From Gymnorhina tibicen (Eukaryota > Chordata > Aves > Passeriformes > Artamidae): 64,000 bases of DNA. The stretch is from positions 62,742 to 126,741 of the forward strand of contig VXAZ01002618.1 of the NCBI GenBank assembly GCA_013399875.1, in the 5' to 3' direction. Positions 53,130 to 64,000 of this stretch are shown here, one piece after another. The notes beneath the pieces are model-generated. The model was not told the DNA's origin. It saw only the letters and a list, made by a program, of their open reading frames with translations, and did no database searches. Numbering within the stretch: the first letter of the stretch is position 1; every line of letters starts with the position of its first letter. The position numbers and the translations under genes were made by a program.

Positions 53130-53790
53130 TCTGTTCTGAAACCTCCATGAGCTTGGAGCATCCCCAGTGTTCTTTGGCAAGTTCCACAGGTCTGCTCCCC
53201 ATCACATGAAGACCTTCCTTTGCCCCCATTTTGAGTGGGCCCCATCAGCTTCACAAGATAATTCTTTGTTCTTGTATCAGGAGAAGAATTAAACACTTGG
53301 CCCACTCTGTGCCATTGAGACTGTGCAAATATCCACCATTTTATTTGTTTCCTTCCAGAAGGCCTTACTCATTTCTAATGCTGAATTCGTTCTACCCATA
53401 TTTTTTTTTGTCCTTCCCTGTTACATACTTTTATGTCCTTTTAGAGATACAGGTAGCACACAGCAAATAGGCCAGTCAGACTTTTACTAATCCAATACTA
53501 CCAATGTCCAAAAACTGACTTCCTTTCTTCCTCCTGCTATTGCCAGGGACTGAGGAGATCTTTCCTTGGAACTGTTGTCATCACCCCCAAATCTTGCTTC
53601 ACATTTTATATGTGAAGGCAGTATTGTCATTTCCCCACATGCATAATTTTGTGCAACATTTATTTATGCTGAATTACATCAGCCAATTCATTGCTAAGTC
53701 AGTCTCAAAGTGTTTCTGAAATTTGTCCTAACCTCTGTCATTTCTCTTGTAACACATTCATACAGCACATAATCCTGAACACTGTGATAC
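53130..53790 (-). mobile_element. Ancient CR1 element with reverse-transcriptase remnant
   Basis: The plus strand matches, with much decay, the complement of an old amniote CR1/L3-type LINE: TTGGCAAGTTCCACAGG, TCTTGTATCAGGAGAAGAATTAAACAC, CCCACTCTGTGCC, then GAATTACATCAGCCAATTCATTGCTAAGTCAG. In the complement, 53,634-53,693 reads N-E-L-A-D-V-I-Q-H-K, a stop, then M-L-H-K-I-M-H-V. This lines up with the W-Q-x-x-F-N-x-x-K-C-x-V-M-H stretch of CR1 reverse transcriptase, beyond the catalytic aspartates. The conserved Trp, Phe and Cys are lost and stops are present, so it is dead. The ends are approximate. Confidence 0.7.
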
Positions 53791-56700
53791 AGGCTTGAAA
53801 TTTTAAGGGCAGGGTTTATCTGGGGTGATCGAGTGTATTTTTAGAAAGACATTATAATGAATTATTCCAAAGAGAGAATACATTATTACAGGAGGATATT
53901 CAATTCCACTTGCTACTAGAAAAATACATCACAATACAAATTTCCAAGAGTTCTCCAAGGTTCATTGCTCTATTTCAAAAGCAAGTCAGCTGCAACTCCC
54001 CTTCCCACTGAGCACACACAGCTTTTTTTCTGTAGAACAGTTCAAATAGTTGTACAGGAAACTGAAGCAGAAAGTTTTGAATCCCTCTATCCTATACTCC
54101 CTAAGGCAGTCAAACGAGCCGTGTAACTAAACCCAAATGGGGCTGTTCTGTAGGGCTGGAATGTCCCTCTCACCTCACCTGAGAGCCCAGCGACAGCAGC
54201 AGAGCCTCAGTCACTCCACCTTTACACAACACAGGGAATTGTCAGCTTTTCTGCCAAGTGGAGCAGCTTCAACAGGTGAGGAACTGTTCTCCTGCTTTTC
54301 CCATGTTCCCTGTATAAGGAGGAACAGATGCTTCTCCTGTTTTACTCACAAGGAAGACACTCAGGTTACCAAAGCAGGTTGTCCATGGTTAACTCTTAAG
54401 TGTTCTCTCAGCACAGCTATAGGTCAAAACCAGAATCTCAACACCACTTTTTCTTCTCAAGTTGCCAAAAATGAATTTAGGCTTCTGTTAAAGATATTGG
54501 TAGGTCTGAATTTCATGCAGCTCCTCAGTTTCACAGTATAGAACCTGCAGCGTGGAGCACTTGGCTCAGAGAGACTGAGTGTGCTGGAAGTTTACAGGGG
54601 TTCAGGGGAAGAGCAAACAAGATAATGAAAGAAATTCAGATGGGTTTAAGGCACAATCTGTCTGCAGCAGTTCTTGAATTCCAAATTCTTGGGAGAAAGT
54701 TTGGGAAAATATCCCTAAAATAATATTATTTTTCCCTAGGCTTATCACTAGGTAAAATGAGGTCCTATGCTATAAGGCCTCAAACCTTATCTAGAGTAAT
54801 TAATTCCTGTGTCAGCACCAAGGCAGATAAATAACGCAGAGAATCCTGTGCCTTTTCCACCCCCAAGTAGGCAATGCAGCCTGGAAGACGGTTTGAGGTT
54901 CAGGTCCTGCTCTCAGGCTGCACAGCTATCTGCTGGTGATTTCACAAAGACCCTGGAATGTCCAGGTTGCTCTCCCAACCTATCCCAACAGTGCTGTGTT
55001 TTACAGGACCAGCCAGTTCATTTCTTCATGCCCCACCTTCCCCACTGGGATAAGCTTCCACCCTTAACACAGTTGTGCATGAAAATGAAAGAAGTTGCAA
55101 TCATAACACACAATCCTTTTCCTGCAGCTATGAAAGGAGATGGATGACCTTCCTCCCTGTGTTATTCTGGATTCTTCTTCACCTGAAAACTCTTCTTAAC
55201 TCTGAAAACTCAAAGCCATCTGGTAGCAGCTGTGCCTTGACTGCACACCTGTGCTCAAGCTGAAGTGGGGGAAAGTTCAGCAAGGTTTAGACTGTAGGTG
55301 CCGGCCCATCTCTTCGATCCAGAAATATCTCACAGATTCAGTATTTCCCCCCATTTCCCCCTGAACTGGTTTATGCTTTACCCAGAACACACAGATTAGA
55401 AGGACAAAGCCATTTCTGCAGCACACAGAGCCCTCGCTGCAGGGAGCACAGCAAGAGTTTCCATGGATCTCTGTTGATCCTGGAGCTGCGCTTGCAGAGC
55501 TCTATTGATTCAGGACAAAAATAGGCCTCTGGCTGGGCACCGTGGCTTTCCATGGATAGCTGCTCATCAGCAGGCCAAAGCAAACTGTGCTAACAGTGAA
55601 AAAACACCGTGCTGAGGAATTAGACAACACCAAGCTTGGAAACGACTGCAGCTGCAGGGACAGTAGAAGCAAGTGCAATTAAGGAATACTCTCAGGATAG
55701 CATGTCTGACTCTCTCCTTGTCTACTTCTTACTTTAAATTCAGTAAAATAAGAAAGCTGTGTATGCAGGGGACACAAAGAAGAACCTGCCAGCCTGCAGA
55801 AGAGTTCAGGACAGGACAAGTCAAACAGGCCATTAATGATTCTTTTTGTATAGCCCAGCACCGCTTCACTGCTGGTGATTCCCTCGCTTTAGTTGCTCTT
55901 GCAAGGACACACATTCCTGTAAACACTCTCCAGACTTATTCTGAAGTGTGGGATCTCCCCCAAATTTTAATCTTATTACACGAGTGCTGCTTGCTATAAT
56001 CTAGCACTGGCTTTAAACCATTGACTTGAGCTTCAGTCCCTCCCCCAAGCAGCTCCCACCTTGTTCCCACCTCTCCTTTGTCAAAGCAACGCCCTGTGGT
56101 TTCTCCTCCAACTCAGTGCTCAGCCAATGAGCATGGTTCTAGGAATGCTGTGCTGTTCAAGGCATTATCATTCAAACTAAAGATATCCCCCAAGCTATCT
56201 GCAGATAATTATTTATGACCCCATGGCATTCCCTGCTCCATCCATCTCTTCATCCCCAGAATCACCAGTACGGCTCTGAAATCAGCAGCATCCTCTCAAA
56301 TGGCACCATGCAGAAGCTGAACAAAGCCCCAGGCATTTTTTTTAGGAACAGGATTATAAATGCTAAACCTTGCAACATTTCAAGTTAGGTAACGATTTTA
56401 CCTCTAATAGTATTTTTGATTCTTGTACTTAATCATTGTATAGATTTCATGAGTGTTCAACAGCTGGACAAAGTGCTGTGGGATTTTTCAGCATTAAATC
56501 TGGGTGAGATACAATTTCCTTCTACCCCCTTGTCTCTTTATTAATCCATCAGAATGAAGCAATGCAGTATCTAATCTAAGTTTAGCTCTCTCAAAACCCT
56601 CCTCTAGAAGACATTAGTCACACTTAGATGCCCTCTCTTTAAAATCCATGGGCACTTCCATTCTCTGCAGGAGCAATAATGCATTACCTGCAAGAGTGAA

Positions 56701-57087
56701 GTAAAAAGCACTCCCTGATAAGAACAAAAACTTTAATAGGATGCAGTTTTCCAGAAGTGGAAAAAACCTTTCTTCCAAAAACCCCTCGATGTATAACCAA
56801 GAGCAAGTTTCAATATCTAGAGCATCTTTCAACAGAGAGTTGTGGAATACAGAATTCATCATTCCCACGTCTTCCTTGAAAATCTTTTAGCAAAGCAACT
56901 GAATTCAGAAAGAGAAAGAAAGGAGATTAAGTATTTCTCATCATGAAATTTAAATCAAGCAAGAGTCTTGGTTTTGGGCAGAGATGAAGAAAAGTAGGGT
57001 CTTCCTTGAAGGACAGAATGCACTGAATGAACTTCCAAGAAAATCAGATGGCACTTCCATTCTCTGTAAAGAGGAATATCCTATTAA

Positions 57088-57252
57088 AGAATCACCCAAT
57101 GGTTTGGGTTGGAAGGGACCTTAAAGATCACCTCGTTCCAACCCAAACCATGGATAGAGATGCCATTCTCTAGTTCACATTACTGAGGAGCCCATCCAAC
57201 CCAGCCTCAAACGCTTCCTGGGACGGAGAATCTACAACCTCTCTGGGTAACA
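57088..57252 (-). mobile_element. CR1 LINE fragment, 3' end
   Basis: The plus strand reads AGAATCACCCAATGGTTTGGGTTGGAAGG, GACCTTAAAGATCACCTCGTTCC, then CCAACCCAAACCATGG, CCCATCCAACCCAGCCTCAAACGC and ACCTCTCTGGGTAAC. It is the complement of a CR1 3' end, 5'-truncated after about 165 bp. Confidence 0.9.
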
Positions 57253-59077
57253 ATTAAAAAATCCCATCCTAAAATGAAAACTGCAAGGTTATAAATGTTT
57301 CTCATTTTCTACAGAGGAGCTCAGGCCAAACCCCAGCGTTCCACCCCCTCTACCAAAGAAGGCTGGTTAAAATCCAAGCCCAGACTCACAAGCTGAGCGC
57401 GTTTTAACGGCCAGCTTCGCACGTGACATCGCCTTGGAACACACAAGCATCCTTCAACTAATGGAAGATCTTCTACAGTAGACATTTAAAGCAAAAGTAA
57501 TTCATATGCATCATCTCATTCTGTTCCAGTAATTTTGATGATGCTCCACCATGATATCCAAGTAAGGAATCCCACAGCACTGCTGATAAAGGCAGCACTA
57601 CTTCCAGTGCAGTGACTGGGCTGTGGTAGCACCTTGGGACCTAGAATTGTGCCCCTGCTGTGCTACTCTTGTAGAATGGAACAAAAGACAGGCTTGGGCC
57701 AAGGAATTTATCATCCAAGTACTCTAATTCCTATTTTGCATTTGTGGGAAGCGATTCACTTGTAATCACTCCGTAAGTTAACAACACAAAGTGGGATTCA
57801 GCCAAGCACAGTGCTTAATTCACCAGGGCTTGCAAGATACTGAGATCCTGTAATAGGGAATTTCTAAGAAGGACAAGAGATTAAAGCAAAAGCTTTAAGA
57901 CTGTCAAAATGCAACAGCTGCCATTTGCTTACATACAGATCTGCTTGGGAAACAGTTCCTGAGCCAAAGCTGTAATGGCTCACATAGTGCAGTTTTTTCA
58001 AAAGCCATTAGAGCCTTAGAAATCCCATCGTGGTTATTTCCCATGACTGGAAAACTTCCATGCTAGAAAACATTCTGCTCACCAGCCTGAGGTAGGGGAG
58101 GCTCCTCTGTAATTGGACTGGTGACCAGTTCTTCTTAAGGAAAGGCTTTTGCTTTGTTATTCAAAACTGCTTCCTTGAGGATAAGGAGAAAATTTATCAT
58201 GTGAGCAGCCTGGGCAAAAAGCAAATGCACAGAAATGCAGTAGCAGATCAGAGGGGAGTTTTCCATCCAGCTTTCAGAGACCACTTACTGAACAGCTGTG
58301 GGGAAAGCGGCTATGGATTTTTCACTATTTTAAAAAGCTCTGTTAAAAAGAGATAGAAAATACATTGAAGAGGTGTCAAGGCTACTTACAGATACTTCTT
58401 CCATTTTAATCTCCTTTCCAAAGGAATACAGTTACCTTCACGGTCCAGAAAGAAAGGTTGTACTTATAAAGTTGTTTAAAAGATTCTCCTTTAAATGCAC
58501 ATTTGTTCCCACTTCTAACATCACCTACAGTCAAGTTAATTTTGAGAAGTTCTATGTTCATTGAAATCTCTTATCATGGTGGCATCAAATACTGGTACAG
58601 ATCAAAACTGCCATCTGTCATGATTCAGGTGTTTATGTTGTACCCTTAAATCACATTTAGCCATTCATGTCCCTTTCCAAAAAGGAGCAGCAAGAGTGCA
58701 AACAAATTTAAACACCTGCTAAACTCACACCAACCTGCAACGTGCCCTAAATGTAAAAGAAATAAAGTAAATCAGCTCCTTTCCTTATTTTCCCAGTTCA
58801 GTAGGGTTCTTGCATGGAGTTTGTGAATGAAAGAACCCAAACAGGGAAAGAAGTTGCAGAACTTGGAAATCCAGATTATACTGAAGCCGCAAGAGATTCC
58901 TCTAGTTTGGACTAGCTCCCAAACTCCTAGATGCTTATTTTAATTGAAGCATGATGAGTTTATTCTTTTTTCCTTACACTGCTCTCTCATCAGTACATGT
59001 ATCTCAATCTCTCCATTTTCAAACAGTGTCATGAGGTAAAGAATCAGATCCTTTAAGCTCGACCTGTTGCGACTTCT

Positions 59078-59115
59078 TGTGTGTGTGTGTGTGTATATAC
59101 ATATATACACATATA
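59078..59115 (+). repeat. (TG)n followed by TA-rich dinucleotide repeat
   Basis: Perfect TG dinucleotides to 59,094 grade into TATATACATATATACACATATAT. This compound microsatellite explains the odd Val/Cys/Tyr/Ile-rich frames here. Confidence 0.95.
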
Positions 59116-62100
59116 TTACATATTCCTCTTCCAACTCCAGCCCAGAGTTTCTCAGCAATTCATTCAAATCATGTAAAGTTCAGGGGAAAATGGGTTCATC
59201 GTGCCATTCTGCAGCATTTCCAGCTCATTCACCACCTTCTGAGCCTGCCCGGAGCTTTGCCGAGCAAGCCCTGGAGCAGAGGTGTGACAGGAGCTGTGGA
59301 GGCTGCAGCCCATCCCTGGGTCCTGGAGCACTAGATGGCACCCGAGCATTCAGCTCTTCAGAGCTTGCACAGCCCTTTGCTCACCCTCTTTTCCAAATAC
59401 AGGCACCTGAATTTTAGTCAGGTCAAGAATGGGGGGTTTTAATTCTTTACATGGGAATGTGTTTTAGAAAATACCATCTAATATAGTAGTGCTACATTAC
59501 AAATAAAAAAAAAAAATTAAAGCACTCTTCTGTTCTACATGGGCAAATATTAGTTATTCCAAATTTTAAAAAGATTAGAAATGAGCAAGCAGTTCCATTC
59601 ACTGCAAGCAATTTAAAAACAGCCTTTAAATTACATAGGGAAAGTACTACGCTGACATGTTTCTTTACTTGGTGCCACTAGCCAGTCAAGAAAAAGTTGT
59701 GATTAATTCCTGAAAATCTGATTGCCTCTGTAAACACTGGACAAGTCAACAGGGTTGATGGCATGCAAAGATTTAGCTGCCCTGAAACAACACGGTCTTT
59801 GTGTGTTCTGCCAAACAAACTGGCATGTGCCTCTTTCAAGGGCTGTAGGGATGCAAGGAGGCACTGTTATCTCTAGACAACACACTGATAAGGAAATCCA
59901 GTCTTCAAGCAATTAAATGATATGGTCAAAACCACAGAGGAAATCTGTGTCAGAGCAAGGAAATGAAGCCATTCCAGGTCAGTGACTTAGCCAGGAGGTA
60001 AGAACTTGCTCAAAAGTTCTCACATCCATCTGGGAACGGGCAAATTCCCTTCAGGACTCACACAGAGCACCCAAGCAATTGAAATGCAGTAGCTAGTTCT
60101 GAACAGGATGCCATGATCCACCTGCAGACCATCCCATACAACCAATGCTCTCCTTTTCTGAAGCAATGACAAAATAAGGTGTTCTGCCCTGTCTCTGAAT
60201 TATTGCCATGAAACTTTATATTGGCAGAGAAAGGGCAATACCAAGACAAGAAGCCCATTTTAAGTACATTCCAGATCACTGCAAGAATAAAGGATCACAG
60301 CAGACAAATACAAAGCTATTTTATGGTGGTATTATGAAAAGCAAGAGCAGTAGAAAAAGGATGGCTTCGGAAACTGAGAAATTGGAAGGGAAAAAAAGGT
60401 TATACAAGCCAAAACCAAATGTGCTATGGTTTTATTTAAAATAACAACGAGCAGAGAGGTCTAGGCCTTGCTAAAGTTTAAATCAAACAACTCAAACCGA
60501 TTTTACAAACCCGTGTAAGTTACACCAGGGCACATGAGGTCAGAATTGGACCCAAAGAGCCCAATCTCTCACCATATCAACAAGTTAGCAGGTGGTCAAG
60601 ACAGTCCAGCTGGAGAATGGGCTCAAATTTTCAGTGAGCTAATACACACTAATCTTTCACTTCGGCAGACCTGGATTCAAAACCTCAGATCATGAACTAA
60701 AATTAGTCTGCTGGTTTCACTCTGGTCCCCGTTCGTGCACAGCACAAAACCACCATAAAAAGTGTCATGGCTGGCAGCGCCTGAGACAGCCCCAGCTCTG
60801 GAAGAGCAGGAAATGTTGTAAGTTAGGACTGAAGCACATTGGCACAGCTGTGTTTGGGATTTTATACTCTCTACCCACACTACACTTGCCAAAGCCAAAT
60901 GGTTTCTTCTCCCTGATTTCTCCAAGTGCCACATTTATGCTGAAAAAAATAAAGGAAGGAAAGAAAAGAACTGCAGAATGAGTCACTGCAGTCCCTGATT
61001 CACACCGTGCATCTGTGGTAAAGGCAGTGATATTGCATGGGGTAGAAATTTGCACAGAGCTTGTTTACAATAAGTAGCTGTGGGTTTGGTTATTTTTGGT
61101 TGTTTTGGATTCTTTTTCTTTCGCTTAGTAAACACCTTCTTTTTGTCCCATAATAATGGTGCAGACTGCTAGACTGGGTTTGTAGCCTTTGAACCCCACT
61201 AAGTCAAACCACTGTAAAGACAGAAGATTCTCCCCCTCAAGTGACTGTCTTAGCTCAACTGACTAATGACTCAACCTGGAAACATGCTTCAATTTATTAA
61301 CACAAAATACTCATGGTTACCCATGACAGTTCCCTGTACAAACTCCAGCCACATAAACCAAGGATAATCAGCCACAGGTCAATAGGGAAAAACCATATCC
61401 AGCTCCTAGGTCCAAGAGAGCATCACGTATTCACACTGGATCTCAGGCAGTTAGAAGCTAAAGGAAGGGCTCCTGAATTATGCCCTATCCCTCTAAAACC
61501 TTTTATTATTGAGACAGGTTTTTTGTAAGTAGAATTTCTCAGTGGAATCATGAAACTCCCAGCCAAAACTGGCAGTGAAAAACAAGGTCTTCAGTAACAC
61601 ATAGGGATTACGTAAATATGAACAGCTTTGGGCAGCTATGATATCTTTAAGATAGCAATAAGGGAACACACTAGACTGAATTAAAAGGAAATAGAGAGGA
61701 CTCAACTGATTTAGGAGCTTAATGAACCATTCTGTTCGACAATTGTGAGCCATAAACCACACAGCTTTACCACATGACAGCATTAAGTGGGACTGACTGG
61801 AATTAACCAAAGCAGGACCATCACTTGCCAGTAAAAACACAAATGCCAGATAACAGTAGCAGCAGGAGTTGCTGTTAATCCCAGGAAACACTTTCCCCCT
61901 TTTGCCGAAGCAGCCTTTCTCCCCAAGAGCAATTCTCACTCCGAGGCCAAGGTGGTGCTCCAATATAGTAAGTAACAACCACCTCTCGTAGCAACCACCT
62001 GCTTCAACTCTGCCCCTTCCCATGTACTCCAGAGGGGCAAGAACCAAAACCATTTCCTCTCCAGAGGAGGACTTGGACTTGCTACAAAGGAGCTCATCCA

Positions 62101-63240
62101 TACGGCTACAAATGTGAAAATGTGCACAGGCAAATCCAGATTCAAAATTCCACATTCTATGAATTTACCCACTTACCCAGAGACCACATTTTCTAAGCAC
62201 ACATTACGTTCTTTGTCTGAGCTGTACTTTGAGAATAGCTTCTATTTAAGATTTTTCAGCTTCTAGATAAATATGACAACCACTCTAACTGTGGTTTGGG
62301 TCCCCACTGGCCTGGTTTTGGTCTGTACATCCATCACTAGAGTTTGAGTCCGTTTCAAAGATCCCAGAAAAAGGTGTTCAGACACACACCAGTAAGGAAC
62401 CTGACATTTAGTGCGTGAATACACCCAGTAGCCCTTGCTAATGGGGTGGACTTCACTGGATTTTATATCTTATAGACTCACTGCCTCTAGAAACTCTCTC
62501 CTCAGAAAGGGGAAAGCCCAAGTTGGATACCCAGGGCTGCAGAGCAGAAAGAGAGCAGTTCTATTTCTGCAGCAACAAACCCCAAGGAATAAATAACAAA
62601 TACAACCTGAAACCGGCCACAAAATCGAGATGTTTAAGCTGTGCATTTACAACATGCTCACTCTGTTCCCATCGCTCATAGAAAATATGGAAATCAAAGT
62701 ATGGTCTCTGTGGATTGAGCAGGTTGGACAATAGAAGGTGATTTTCAGTGGCCCAGTCTAAGTGGGCATGGGAACACCTGGGTTCTCAGAAATGTTTCCA
62801 AGGGAGAAGTCAAAAGATATTTTTCTTTCCATCTGAAAATAAAACTTGCAATGATAAAAATGGACAATGCCCTTCTTGAAAGTTCAGTTTTTATTTTTGG
62901 TTCCCAGTTGTTACTGCTGTTGGTGCAGCACATGAATATGTAAAAGCAACAAAGCCTCCAAGGGCAGAGGCCAGAGAAGCCAGCTAGTTTCCTAATTAGA
63001 CAATACAACAAATATCTCACATAAAGAGCCCGAATACACAACAATACAGCCAAAGTCAAAAACCAGAGACCCATCTTTTAAAAATGGAAACCCTTCCTGG
63101 TAGCAGCTCCCTCCTCAGCCACCTCAGCACATAGCAGTTTGAGCCGAGCAGCTTTTGGCTAATTCACACCACTCTACCTCGAGTGCTTACACAGGTGGGA
63201 GCTGCCAAACCTGGCGCTTTTTGCAGGCAGCTGTGGCAGG

Positions 63241-63252
63241 AAAAAAAAAAAA
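63241..63252 (+). repeat. Poly(A) run, 12 A
   Basis: Short homopolymer about 530 bp from the candidate exon at the right edge. Confidence 0.9.
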
Positions 63253-63780
63253 TATCCTCAGACTACAGACCAAAAGCAAAGTAAGGAAGAAAGGAAAAAA
63301 TCAATTGACTTCTGCTACCAAGTAAAAACTTTACAGCTGTTTTAAAAGGTACTGAGCTACCAATTTGCTTTTCTATCACGCCAGTTATTAGGCACTCCTG
63401 GCTTTCGTGACCATTTTCTGCTCCAACCATTTGTGTAATACAAAAGGAACATAGGGCAAGCACGTGTTTAATTAGAAATGCTGTTTGCTAAGCATTCAGA
63501 GGAAGTTACAGAATGGTGTGTTTCACCGTAATGACATTTAATCTAGTGAAATTGTCCTTAAAATAGGTTTTGTTTCCTTTACATGACATAAACATGTTGT
63601 CATGCTAATTACAGCTGATTCACACAATAAAGCAGCTACCATAAAACTAAAACGCAGATACAAGAACAAATCAGCACGGGGTAAACTGGGCTATGAACAT
63701 TTAGGGTGCATCACCTGAGCTGTGGGAATGCCATGTAAATGTTTTCATCCCATGGTAAATTAAAAGTAGCTGATCCTTAC

Positions 63781-63870
63781 TCAAAGAGCTGTTGAAAGAA
63801 TTCCTGCTCCTTCGCCAGCAAGTCCTCTGGCTTTGAGCAGATGTGGTCAGAGAGTGCCTGAGACCAAGTC
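63781..63870 (-). CDS. Putative 90-bp internal coding exon, gene not recognised
   Basis: Seen: read on the minus strand, a pyrimidine-leaning stretch ending TTGTAATTCTTGCCAG is followed by 90 bp open in one frame, then the donor GTAAGG. The exon starts with one base that completes a codon and ends with two bases, so both introns are phase 2. Its 29 complete codons read T-W-S-Q-A-L-S-D-H-I-C-S-K-P-E-D-L-L-A-K and continue with a Glu/Gln/Phe-rich end (E-Q-E-F-F-Q-Q-L-F). 19 of 29 third positions are G or C, well above the AT-leaning surroundings, which favours coding. Composition suggests a soluble amphipathic helix; no domain or catalytic motif is visible. Nothing regulatory was seen nearby. 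The other two frames contain a stop or an unusual composition. It could still be a pseudo-exon, since decent splice sites around short open frames are common in introns. Confidence 0.4.
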
Positions 63871-64000
63871 CTGGCAAGAATTACAAATCAAGATACAGCC
63901 ATTAAGCAAGGAGCAACTACCAGCCCTGCTTAACACATTGTAAACCCTATCACAGGCTTCAGCGAAAACACAATTTTGCTGGTTCTTTCTGGGTTTGTTT

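Larger units (their letters stand above)
49782..63780. other. Unique sequence, possible intron of the putative minus-strand gene
   Basis: Contains the ancient CR1 at 53.1 kb, the CR1 at 57.09 kb, the TG/TA microsatellite at 59.08 kb, and a local 26-27-bp imperfect duplication (56,641-56,667 and 57,041-57,066). The longest open frame of the window (220 codons, minus, 61,493-62,155) lies here. It has no recognisable domain, is hydrophobic and cysteine-rich in places, and looks like chance. Nothing else identified. Confidence 0.5.

Noticed and set aside
54193..54274. Plus-strand stretch ending CAACAG|GTGAGG
   Set aside because: Good donor but the acceptor is inside a C/T-rich low-complexity run. 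No companion exon.
59067..59417. 116-codon plus frame at the TG microsatellite
   Set aside because: Its first third is the translation of the dinucleotide repeat.
61493..62155. Longest ATG frame, 220 codons, minus strand
   Set aside because: No recognisable domain, mixed hydrophobic and Cys-rich stretches and no upstream promoter-like context. Frames this long are rare but not impossible where TA dinucleotides are depleted.
1..64000. Search for bacterial or phage-like systems, CRISPR arrays, rRNA and tRNA genes
   Set aside because: No periodic spacer-repeat pattern, no conserved rRNA blocks and no GGTTCRANNCC-type tRNA arm were found by eye. CR1 content shows this is a vertebrate genome.

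Overview
This window is vertebrate nuclear DNA, most likely from a bird. The clearest evidence is a scatter of CR1 LINE fragments in both orientations. They carry the typical avian 3' end: the motif GGTCCCTTCCAACC (or its complement GGTTGGAAGGGACC) next to ATTCTRTGAT-type terminal repeats. No Alu-, L1- or B1-like sequence was seen. Recognisable interspersed repeats cover only a few percent of the window, and simple repeats are short. There are no operons, no long intact reading frames, no rRNA, and no tRNA or CRISPR array that I could see. I cannot tell the species; a neoavian bird is plausible.

Layout. Positions 1-17,650 are unique, AT-leaning non-coding DNA with a CpG-enriched block near 12.4-13.0 kb. 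From 17.6 to 32.5 kb there are three good CR1 copies (minus at 17.65 kb, plus at 25.2 kb, minus at 32.0 kb), one eroded repeat (22.6 kb), and a C-rich tract whose minus strand could form a G-quadruplex (24.08 kb). A compact CpG cluster containing a 14-bp palindrome lies at 35.6 kb. CR1 pieces follow at 38.55, 43.15 and 57.09 kb. An ancient CR1 at 53.1-53.8 kb still shows a decayed trace of its reverse transcriptase.

Genes. I do not recognise any gene. The best coding candidate is a 90-bp, splice-flanked open exon on the minus strand at the right edge (63,781-63,870). Two further minus-strand candidates, at 49,694-49,781 and 38,853-38,939, have compatible reading phases, and the last ends in a stop codon. 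Together they could be the 3' end of a gene transcribed right to left with introns of 11-14 kb. Splice-flanked open stretches this short also arise by chance, so this model is a hypothesis. On this reading the right 25 kb is mostly intron and the left 38 kb is downstream intergenic DNA or introns of something else. The long ATG-initiated frames (up to 220 codons) look like chance.
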